Of a stretch of DNA of 64,000 bases, positions 14,501-24,000 are shown in pieces (position 1 is the first letter of the stretch; every line of letters starts with the position of its first letter). The position numbers and the translations under genes were made by a program. A model generated the notes under the pieces. It was not told the origin of the DNA, ran no database searches, and worked only from the letters and a program-made list of their open reading frames with translations. Origin of the DNA: Salvelinus alpinus. Lineage: Eukaryota; Chordata; Actinopteri; Salmoniformes; Salmonidae. The DNA lies in contig NC_092096.1 in assembly GCF_045679555.1 (NCBI RefSeq), positions 14,565,056 to 14,629,055 on the forward strand. The letters run 5' to 3'.

Positions 14501-17500
14501 GTGTTAGCGGTTGAGAGAACGATGTGTGTTAGCGGTTGAGAGAACGATGTGTGTTAGCGGTTGAGAGAACGATGCGTGTGTGTGTGTTAGCGGTTGAGAG
14601 AACGATGCGTGTGTGTGTGTTAGCGGTTGAGAGAACGATGCGTGTGTGTGTGTTAGCGGTTGAGAGAACGATGCGTGTGTGTGTGTTAGCGGTTGAGAGA
14701 ACGATGCGTGTGTGTGTGTTAGCGGTTGAGAGAACGATGCGTGTGTGTGTGTTAGCGGTTGAGAGAACGATGCGTGTGTGTGTGTTAGCGGTTGAGAGAA
14801 CGATGCGTGTGTGTGTGTTAGCGGTTGAGAGAACGATGCGTGTGTGTGTTAGCGGTTGAGAGAACGATGCGTGTGTGTGTTAGCGGTTGAGAGAACGATG
14901 CGTGTGTGTGTTAGCGGTTGAGAGAACGATGCGTGTGTGTGTTAGCGGTTGAGAGAACGATGCGTGTGTGTGTTAGCGGTTGAGAGAACGATGCGTGTGT
15001 GTGTTAGCGGTTGAGAGAACGATGCGTGTGTGTGTTAGCGGTTGAGAGAACGATGCGTGTGTGTGTTAGCGGTTGAGAGAACGATGCGTGTGTGTGTTAG
15101 CGGTTGAGAGAACGATGCGTGTGTGTGTTAGCGGTTGAGAGAACGATGCGTGTGTGTGTTAGCGGTTGAGAGAACGATGCGTGTGTGTGTTAGCGGTTGA
15201 GAGAACGATGCGTGTGTGTGTTAGCGGTTGAGAGAACGATGCGTGTGTGTGTTAGCGGTTGAGAGAACGATGCGTGTGTGTGTTAGCGGTTGAGAGAACG
15301 ATGCGTGTGTGTGTTAGCGGTTGAGAGAACGATGCGTGTGTGTGTTAGCGGTTGAGAGAACGATGCGTGTGTGTGTTAGCGGTTGAGAGAACGATGCGTG
15401 TGTGTGTTAGCGGTTGAGAGAACGATGCGTGTGTGTGTTAGCGGTTGAGAGAACGATGCGTGTGTGTGTTAGCGGTTGAGAGAACGATGTGTGTGTGTGT
15501 TAGCGGTTGAGAGAACGATGTGTGTGTGTGTTAGCGGTTGAGAGAACGATGTGTGTGTGTGTTAGCGGTTGAGAGAACGATGTGTGTGTGTGTTAGCGGT
15601 TGAGAGAACGATGTGTGTGTGTGTTAGCGGTTGAGAGAACGATGTGTGTGTGTGTTAGCGGTTGAGAGAACGATGTGTGTGTGTGTTAGCGGTTGAGAGA
15701 ACGATGTGTGTGTGTGTTAGCGGTTGAGAGAACGATGTGTGTGTGTGTTAGCGGTTGAGAGAACGATGTGTGTGTGTGTTAGCGGTTGAGAGAACGATGT
15801 GTGTGTGTGTTAGCGGTTGAGAGAACGATGTGTGTGTGTGTTAGCGGTTGAGAGAACGATGTGTGTGTGTGTTAGCGGTTGAGAGAACGATGTGTGTGTG
15901 TGTTAGCGGTTGAGAGAACGATGTGTGTGTGTGTTAGCGGTTGAGAGAACGATGTGTGTGTGTGTTAGCGGTTGAGAGAACGATGTGTGTGTGTGTTAGC
16001 GGTTGAGAGAACGATGTGTGTGTGTGTTAGCGGTTGAGAGAACGATGTGTGTGTGTGTTAGCGGTTGAGAGAACGATGTGTGTGTGTTAGCGGTTGAGAG
16101 AACGATGTGTGTGTGTGTTAGCGGTTGAGAGAACGATGTGTGTGTGTGTTAGCGGTTGAGAGAACGATGTGTGTGTGTGTTAGCGGTTGAGAGAACGATG
16201 TGTGTGTGTGTTAGCGGTTGAGAGAACGATGTGTGTGTGTGTTAGCGGTTGAGAGAACGATGTGTGTGTGTTAGCGGTTGAGAGAACGATGCGAGTGTGT
16301 GTTAGCGGTTGAGAGAACGATGCGAGTGTGTGTTAGCGGTTGAGAGAACGATGCGAGTGTGTGTTAGCGGTTGAGAGAACGATGCGAGTGTGTGTTAGCG
16401 GTTGAGAGAACGATGCGAGTGTGTGTTAGCGGTTGAGAGAACGATGCGAGTGTGTGTTAGCGGTTGAGAGAACGATGCGAGTGTGTGTTAGCGGTTGAGA
16501 GAACGATGCGAGTGTGTGTTAGCGGTTGAGAGAACGATGCGAGTGTGTGTTAGCGGTTGAGAGAACGATGCGTGTGTGTGTTAGCGGTTGAGAGAATGAT
16601 GTGTGTGTTAGCGGTTGAGAGAATGATGTGTGTGTTAGCGGTTGAGAGAATGATGTGTGTGTTAGCGGTTGAGAGAATGATGTGTGTGTGTGTTAGCGGT
16701 TGAGAGAATGATGTGTGTGTGTGTTAGCGGTTGAGAGAACGATGTGTGTGTGTGTTAGCGGTTGAGAGAACGATGTGTGTGTGTGTTAGCGGTTGAGAGA
16801 ACGATGTGTGTGTGTGTTAGCGGTTGAGAGAACGATGTGTGTGTGTGTTAGCGGTTGAGAGAACGATGTGTGTGTGTGTTAGCGGTTGAGAGAACGATGT
16901 GTGTGTGCGTTAGCGGTTGAGAGAACGATGTGTGTGTGCGTTAGCGGTTGAGAGAACGATGTGTGTGTGCGTTAGCGGTTGAGAGAACGATGTGTGTGTG
17001 CGTTAGCGGTTGAGAGAACGATGTGTGTGTGCGTTAGCGGTTGAGAGAACGATGTGTGTGTGCGTTAGCGGTTGAGAGAACGATGTGTGTGTGCGTTAGC
17101 GGTTGAGAGAACGATGTGTGTGTGTGTTAGCGGTTGAGAGAACGATGTGTGTGTGTGTTAGCGGTTGAGAGAACGATGTGTGTGTGTTAGCGGTTGAGAG
17201 AACGATGCGAGTGTGTGTTAGCGGTTGAGAGAACGATGCGAGTGTGTGTTAGCGGTTGAGAGAACGATGCGTGTGTGTGTTAGCGGTTGAGAGAACGATG
17301 TGTGCGTGTGTTAGCGGTTGAGAGAACGATGTGTGTGTGTGTTAGCGGTTGAGAGAACGATGCGAGTGTGTGTTAGCGGTTGAGAGAACGATGCGAGTGT
17401 GTGTTAGCGGTTGAGAGAATGATGTGTGTGTGTGTTAGCGGTTGAGAGAATGATGTGTGTGTGTGTTAGCGGTTGAGAGAATGATGTGTGTGTGTTAGCG

Positions 17501-20476
17501 GTTGAGAGAACGATGCGAGTGTGTGTTAGCGGTTGAGAGAACGATGCGAGTGTGTGTTAGCGGTTGAGAGAACGATGCGAGTGTGTGTTAGCGGTTGAGA
17601 GAACGATGCGAGTGTGTGTTAGCGGTTGAGAGAATGATGTGTGTGTGTGTTAGCGGTTGAGAGAATGATGTGTGTGTTAGCGGTTGAGAGAACGATGTGT
17701 GTGTGTGTTAGCGGTTGAGAGAATGATGTGTGTGTGTGTTAGCGGTTGAGAGAACGATGCGTGTGTGTGTTAGCGGTTGAGAGAATGATGTGTGTGTGTG
17801 TTAGCGGTTGAGAGAATGATGTGTGTGTTAGCGGTTGAGAGAATGATATGTGTGTGTGTTAGCGGTTGAGAGAATGATGTGTGTGTTAGCGGTTGAGAGA
17901 ATGATATGTGTGTGTTAGCGGTTGAGAGAATGATATGTGTGTGTTAGCGGTTGAGAGAATGATGTGTGTGTGTGTTAGCGGTTGAGAGAATGATGTGTGT
18001 GTGTGTTAGCGGTTGAGAGAATGATGTGTGTGTGTGTTAGCGGTTGAGAGAACGATGCGTGTGTGTGTTAGCGGTTGAGAGAATGATGCGTGTGTTAGCG
18101 GTTGAGAGAACGATGTGTGTGTGTGTTAGCGGTTGAGAGAACGATGCGTGTGTTAGCGGTTGAGAGAATGATGTGTGTGTTAGCGGTTGAGAGAATGATG
18201 TGTGTGTTAGCGGTTGAGAGAATGATGTGTGTGTTAGCGGTTGAGAGAATGATGTGTGTGTGTTAGCGGTTGAGAGAATGATGTGTGTGTGTTAGCGGTT
18301 GAGAGAATGATGTGTGTGTGTGTTAGCGGTTGAGAGAATGACGTGTGTGTGTGTTAGCGGTTGAGAGAATGATGTGTGTGTGTGTTAGCGGTTGAGAGAA
18401 TGATGTGTGTGTTAGCGGTTGAGAGAATGATGTGTGTGTTAGCGGTTGAGAGAATGATGTGTGTGTGTTAGCGGTTGAGAGAATGATGTGTGTGTGTGTT
18501 AGCGGTTGAGAGAATGATGTGTGTGTGTGTTAGCGGTTGAGAGAATGATGTGTGTGTGTGTTAGCGGTTGAGAGAATGATGTGTGTGTGTGTTAGCGGTT
18601 GAGAGAATGATGTGTGTGTGTGTTAGCGGTTGAGAGAATGATGTGTGTGTGTGTTAGCGGTTGAGATAATGATGTGTGTGTGTGTTAGCGGTTGAGAGAA
18701 TGATGTGTGTGTGTGTTAGCGGTTGAGAGAATGATGTGTGTGTGTGTTAGCGGTTGAGAGAATGATGTGTGTGTGTGTTAGCGGTTGAGAGAATGATGTG
18801 TGTGTGTGTGTTAGCGGTTGAGAGAATGATGTGTGTGTGTGTTAGCGGTTGAGAGAATGATGTGTGTGTGTGTTAGCGGTTGAGAGAATGATGTGTGTGT
18901 TTCTGAGAGGGAGGTTTCAGGCAGTGTTTTCTCCTTACTGCTACGATGTCATCCAGATCATTATGCATGTATATTCCTTCCTCCCATTCCTCCAACCAAA
19001 TCACAGATAGGCCTTTGCCAATATGAGCAAATCAGCAGTGCTATGCCGTATTCTAGTACACAGTGTGAAGTTAAATTCTGTGAGTTCTTCTGAGTAGAGG
19101 TGGGAATATCAGTGACATATTTGTGTGTGTAGCACATGTGTATAATGTTTAGAATATGGGAACAAGAGTCGGAGGGAAGGGACTAACAGGACATTAGGCC
19201 ACTGAAATGTTTTCCGTGTGGTATCGCGAATACTTGGCCTGGTATCGTAAGTAAACTGTTTGTATCGTGACAACCTTTACAAAACATTGTTATAAATGAA
19301 TGGTACAGTAGAAAAGCAACTATTAATGTAGTATAATAAAGGGGAATGGGGATGATATACTAACATAACATAAAGTAAACATCACAGAGCACTCAGCTCA
19401 CCAGACGGGCTGTCTCAGCTTTCTCCTCGTCAGCTCCTTGCCTGAAGATGTTCACTGGGGCCATGGATAGGGACGCCTGCAAGACAGCGCAAGGTCTCAG
19501 ACAACGCAATCTTGCCAGAGTCGCACCCCGAAACAAAGCAAACTGGTGAATGCTTGTGTAAAAAGTTACATGTTTTGACTTGACAATCTCTATGGTAATA
19601 CATTATGTCAAAGAAATATCCATAATCATGGCAGTGTCAAGATGATGAACATGTGTAAGAAGCCATGAGCTGCTGACATAATTTGACAGGTGATGTGAAT
19701 GATGCATTGAAATGTCTCAACAAAAAATATTAACATTGTGCCTTATTATCAAACTCAAAAATGTACATTGCCGACCATAGATGCACTTGGATGTTTGAAC
19801 GGCAGACGGTTGGTAGCATGGGGCTAGGGCTGTAACAAGGACCAGTTGCTGACTCCACCCACTTCTCCTAAGAAACCGCTAGAAGCTTTGTGGCCCAAGC
19901 GAACTGCGTTTTGGTAAACGCTATAACTAGCCATGTAGCCTTCATTGTTGTGTCATTGTGCAAGAACATGAAAACGTTGAAATCTGTCGTGTCATGCTAC
20001 TGTTAGATGGCCAAACCCAACAACTTGCTAGCTAACTACAAATCTAGGGATAATGACGGGAGACAACGTAGCTTAGCTAGTTAGCTCCACCCCTTAGCAA
20101 GTTGCTATTTTGTAAAAAATAAAATAATTAACAGTAGAAACGACTTATGTTCATTCAAAGCTTATCCAGTTTAAGGTGAAAATGAATTGTTTCTACATCA
20201 GGCTTGATTTTCTGTTTATTTATCACATAATGCCATCCACATAAAATTACCACATGACGCTATTAGCTAACCGGCTAACTAGTTGGCTGCGTCCAGGGCC
20301 CATGTGCTTCCCCAGTCAATGTTACATCCGTCAGAAATAAAGAAATGAACAAAACCCATATTTATGCAAGATACTGCAAGTTTACGATAATGTTGTTTAA
20401 GTCTGTGTAGTTAACGGTTACAATCATGTCGTTAAATAAAATATTTATAAACGGAACAAAGAGGTTCGCTTACCAT
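6847..20476 (-). CDS. cct2: T-complex protein 1 subunit beta (CCT2), complete, 14 exons
   Basis: Cytosolic group II chaperonin subunit. With seven paralogues it forms the TRiC ring that folds actin, tubulin and other proteins using ATP. Coding exons on the minus strand: 20474-20476 (ATG only), 19402-19476, 13622-13687, 12780-12891, 11043-11119, 10662-10774, 10228-10430, 9602-9702, 9206-9333, 8840-9063, 8547-8675, 8161-8364, 7804-7945 and 6847-6877. They sum to 1608 bp, giving 535 residues, the length I know for human CCT2. The protein starts [12 protein letters not shown] and ends [10 protein letters not shown]. Nucleotide-binding motifs TNDGATIL and GDGTTS are intact, as is [10 protein letters not shown]. 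All junctions are GT-AG and in phase. Several introns carry minisatellites. It faces cpsf6 head to head, so the two probably share a promoter. A second copy of exons 1-2 occurs at 55927-56997. Confidence 0.97.
7010..7500. repeat. 59-bp minisatellite in the last cct2 intron
   Basis: About eight nearly identical copies with core GTCATGTGGTGGACGGCCTA and GGACAACAAGGATTCTCTAC. Variants are G/T at GGACGG/GGACTG and CAGATT/CCGATT. A further two-copy, roughly 50-bp repeat (CACTGGAG..GTTATCCCTCC) follows at about 7575-7670. Confidence 0.92.
7762..7787. repeat. (GT)n microsatellite
   Basis: Thirteen GT dinucleotides close to the donor of cct2 exon 13, which begins at 7803 on the minus strand. Confidence 0.9.
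8476..8536. repeat. (GT)n microsatellite beside cct2 exon 11
   Basis: About 30 GT dinucleotides with one interruption. It lies within 10-70 bp of the exon 11 donor on the minus strand, where the transcript reads (CA)n. CA repeats are known intronic splicing regulators that bind hnRNP L, but any role here is inference. Confidence 0.9.
11105..12075. repeat. Minisatellite that duplicates the cct2 exon 5 splice acceptor
   Basis: Twenty-two copies of a 41-49 bp unit that contains GGACATGTCTGGAAGACAGG on the plus strand. The first copy is the genuine boundary of cct2 exon 5: exon bases 11105-11119 plus the acceptor AG at 11120-11122. The other 21 lie in intron 4, and 20 of them keep the full pyrimidine tract and CAG followed by the first bases of the exon. 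Units come in three spacer versions (AAAGATCAG, AAGGACCAG, AAATTATCAG) and in 'GGAGGAC' or 'GGAC' lengths. Confidence 0.95.
12254..12390. repeat. Three direct copies of a roughly 50-bp AT-rich unit
   Basis: Unit core AATGATCAATGGAAATAGTG followed by a T run and ATGTAATAGGGGATT. It lies in cct2 intron 4. Confidence 0.8.
12391..12765 (+). mobile_element. Possible solo LTR remnant in cct2 intron 4
   Basis: Has the order expected of an LTR: a TATA-like GGGTTATAAACATAAA near 12560, a poly(A) signal GAATAAACCC near 12690 and a CA-ended right side near GAGTAACATC. No retroviral coding sequence, primer-binding site or target-site duplication is seen. The call rests on layout only. Confidence 0.35.
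12903..13475. mobile_element. Dispersed salmonid repeat fragment (LINE-like 3' region)
   Basis: Starts with CCTTTATTTAACCAGGTAGG and continues with GAGAACAAGTTCTCATTTAC, GCAACTGCGACC-like and TTCGTTCCAGTCATTGGCAG blocks. I recognise this as a very common salmonid interspersed repeat, though I am unsure of its class. It fills most of cct2 intron 3. Confidence 0.6.
13995..18900. repeat. 4.9-kb minisatellite of TG tracts and GTTAGCGGTTGAGAGAA, cct2 intron 2
   Basis: Roughly 160 tandem copies of a 26-34 bp unit: GTTAGCGGTTGAGAGAA, then TGATG or CGATG, then a short (TG)n. Variants occur in blocks (CGATGCGTG, CGATGTGTG, CGATGCGAG, TGATGTGTG), as expected from repeated local expansion. The unit has no CT on the plus strand, so the cct2 transcript reads through about 4.9 kb with no AG. 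A remnant of the same array at 55320-55425 directly follows the assembly gap. Confidence 0.97.
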
Positions 20477-21050
20477 GATTTCTGTGAGTTGATAGCAGAA
20501 GCCGTGCACGCACCGGGAAGGAACAAATAGGAGTGACGCAGCTACGTAAGGACTCGCCCATAGCAAAGGTCCGTTCGATTTTGTGCACCCGGGGGGCAGC
20601 GTTCGCACTTTTGGTACAATTTCTCTCCTCTCTACCGATCCGGAATTTAGGATGACCTAAATCAAACCCACCTAATTTAGAGAGTACTGTATTGTGCACA
20701 TTGTGCGAACTCACTGCACACCCCTCTCTACTCCTTCTCCAATGCAGAATAATTAATATTCAATAACAATTTTTAGACAGTAACCTACTATACTCAGGGT
20801 ATGAGTAATAGGAATTGATATTCAATAAACCAGTGAATAAGAGAACATTTTGCCAAAATAAGCATAAACGTCATGTTTATACATAATTGCATGTACCCCA
20901 AACAAAACACCACTGTCATTCAAACAATTTGGCAATATTTGTAATAGAAAATGTGATAACTAGATTATTGGCCCCAGATGTGACGTTTTCTGCTTTCCTG
21001 TTTGCATTTTGTCTAGTTCAGGTCGATCGGTGGAGGAGGTGGTCTGGAAA
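20477..21050. promoter_or_regulatory. Divergent cct2/cpsf6 promoter region
   Basis: Only 574 bp separate the cct2 start codon (minus strand) and the cpsf6 start codon (plus strand). The cct2-proximal 150 bp is rich in CpG and includes GTGACGCAGCTACGTAA and a CACCCGGGGGG block, typical of housekeeping promoters without a TATA box. The middle is AT-rich. Transcription start sites cannot be placed from sequence alone. Confidence 0.7.
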
Positions 21051-24000
21051 ATGGCTGACGGAGTTGACCACATCGACATCTACGCCGATGTTGAAGAGGA
21101 TTTCAACCAGGTATGCAAACCGTTACATTTGTTTAAATCCTACAACGTTATAGACATATTTGTGGTTTGCCCTATGATTTATATTCGCTAAAATGCTTAT
21201 TGAAAGTTAAACCGAGCTATCTGGCGTCCGATGAGACCTGCACAAGCGTTGCCTGTATTCGCCGCAGCGTTTTTGAATTGCAACTACGCAAGAGCTTTTC
21301 AAATATTAAAAAAATAGTAACGTGGATGTTGTGTACGTCTTAGTTTTATGTCTGTTGGCTAATGTATACATTTGATAGGTAAATATGTTTCACTTTGCAA
21401 GCCAACGTGGTCGTTCCATTGTTAACGACAGAAGCTTGTTTTACTGGAGGCGAAGTGGCGGGGAAGGCCTCGCACAACACACAAAAAAAACGTGGCCTGG
21501 TTTGTCGTCGTGCGCTAACATTATATTGGTATTCAACTACCTAGTTACACATTGCCGTGTAACTGTTTAGCTAATAGTATAAAACAGTAGGGACTGTTTG
21601 CTAATAACGAGTTTTTGTAGTTTGTGTGTCGTTTCCCTCCGGTCGGCGACTGTTTTTAAAAAGGTTGTTGCCCTCTCGGCGTCACTCCCCCTGCTTGCTG
21701 GCTAGGCTAAAGTTAGCAATTATGTTGATGTTGGTCGTTTTTTTCTCTAAAAGCAAACAACGTATTCAAGATACCATGTTGCACAAACATTAATCATTTT
21801 GTTAATTTTTTATCAATTGCATTTCTAAATCTGATATTTGTTATTTTTCTGTATTTTTGTTAATGCCAAATGGAAATCCTATTCAAATCAAACTTAATTT
21901 GTAACATGCGCCGAATACAACAATTGTAGACTTTACCATGAAATGCTTACTTACAAGCCCTTAACCTGACAGTGCAGTTCAAGAAGAGTTACGATGGAAA
22001 TGCTATTCGTTTTGAGATTAGTTTGATTCTCATTGATTAATCACATAGGACTTGTTATCTCTGGTTGTAAATTTACGATATTTGACCCAGTTCTCACACA
22101 AAAATGCAGAAATCTATGGTTTCGCATTTCAGCTTTGTGCAAAGATTGCCAGCTGCACTCTGATGCAGTGTGTGTAGACTGAAGTGTTGTGTATGCAGGG
22201 GTTGGTCATACTTGCTGAGTCTTTTCAATGTCCATCTGTGCACTTTAAAGGGATATTTAAAAAAATTTCAAAGTCATAATCTCCAGAGCAGTGTCCATTT
22301 GTACTGAACAAATTGTACTGAACAAATCTGCATATTGAAAACACTCATTTGGATGTTTTACTTATCCACATTCTGTGTTGTTGACTCAAAGCAAAGTAAC
22401 CTGATAGTGTTTGTTAGGACCTCATTAGCACGGGGACTGTCCAAAATATTATACTGTTGGACTGAAAATAACCAGTTTTAGGCAACAAACTGTTACTGTT
22501 GAAATGTTGGCTAGATAATGTGGCTCACATTGTTTGGCTATTCAGGTGTGCAATAATGTCTGCATCTTTTGTATTTCATGTCCTGAATATCACAAATTGT
22601 GTAACTGCAAAACGGCTAAGACCTCATTCTCCTCTCTGACTGCCACACCTGTTAAAGCATGTTGTTGGGCTCATTCCAGATCGTCTTTGTTGATATCGCT
22701 GTAGGACCCAACATTGACACGAAGGAACAAAGAGTTTTAAAGACATTCTGGAGCACAACTATTGATTGACTGACTGTGATGTAAGGTTGACCTATTGTGT
22801 TCCTGTGTTCCCACAGGAATCAGACTACCCTGCCCATGACCAGATAGACTTGTATGACGATGTTATCTCTCCTTCGGCAAATAATAACGGAGACGCACCT
22901 GAGGACCGGGACTACCTGGACAACCTACCCCCACCTGCTGGCTCCGAGGGGAACAAGAGCACCCCGCCCAACGTAGTTTACACGTACACTGGCAAGAGGA
23001 TCGCCCTGTACATAGGCAATCTCACATGGGTAGGTTATGGGTTTGGATAAGAGCGTCTGCTGAATAACAAAGATGAATATAAACGGGCCAGGTACTTAGA
23101 CCCAGATTAAGCTTACTTCGGGAGTTAAAAAGCGTGCTCAGTGGGTCTTTGAGAATTGCCGTTGGAAGTGTTTTCTTTTAGTCCAGAGATGGGCTTAGTC
23201 GGGGTCAGGGACACCAGCCCTTCATGTGCATCAATGATGTAATGGGTCTTGATGTAAAAAAGTGCCTCCCCTTTCCAGTGGACAACAGACGAAGATTTGA
23301 CAGACGCCATTGGATCAATAGGCATTAAGGATCTGCTGGAGATCAAGTTCTTTGAGAACAGAGCCAACGGCCAGAGTAAAGGGTGAGCTTTCTCCTTGCC
23401 TTTCATGATCCCTCATATTACACTCTGACACTCTGAGCAGACAGTGAGTTTTTTTGTGGATGACTTTCCTAATACCTTTTGAACTACACACAAGTAGTTA
23501 GTTTTACTCTGAGCTTCATTTATTTCATTATTTTAAAGAGATAAACAGAAAAAATATCCCAAATAAAAGCCAGAAGGAAAGAGAGAGATAGTGACTTGGT
23601 CCCGTTATGCCCTGGTGTGTCCCATTAGGTTTGCCCTGGTGTGTGTGGGCTCAGACACGTCCTCTAGGAAGCTACTGGACCTGCTGGCTAAACGGGAGCT
23701 ACACGGACAGAACCCCATTGTTACCCCCTGCAACAAGCAGTCCCTCAGCCAGTTCGAGATGCAGTCTCGGAAAAGTAGGTGAACCTGCGTGCCTCCCACG
23801 GGGATGGGCAACTAGAGTTAGTTATCTGTTTTTTCTGCACGGTTTAATGATAAGGTAGGTCTCTGATAACCTGGGAAGACCCAAATACTCTGAAGCACAC
23901 CCAAGTATTTGGGGCTTGAATCTGCCTCTGCTGTCAATGCAGAAATTCCAGAAAAATAGTTTATACATTTGATTAATAACTACATTTATTTGAATAAATA

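Noticed and set aside
13995-18900. CRISPR-like periodic array
   Set aside because: There are no unique spacers; the parts between the conserved GTTAGCGGTTGAGAGAA are short TG runs of the same kind. The context is a vertebrate intron.
20445-20714. 89-codon minus-strand frame present in both copies (also 56966-57235)
   Set aside because: It overlaps cct2 exon 1, its donor and the promoter in another frame. Presence in both copies only reflects the duplicated block.
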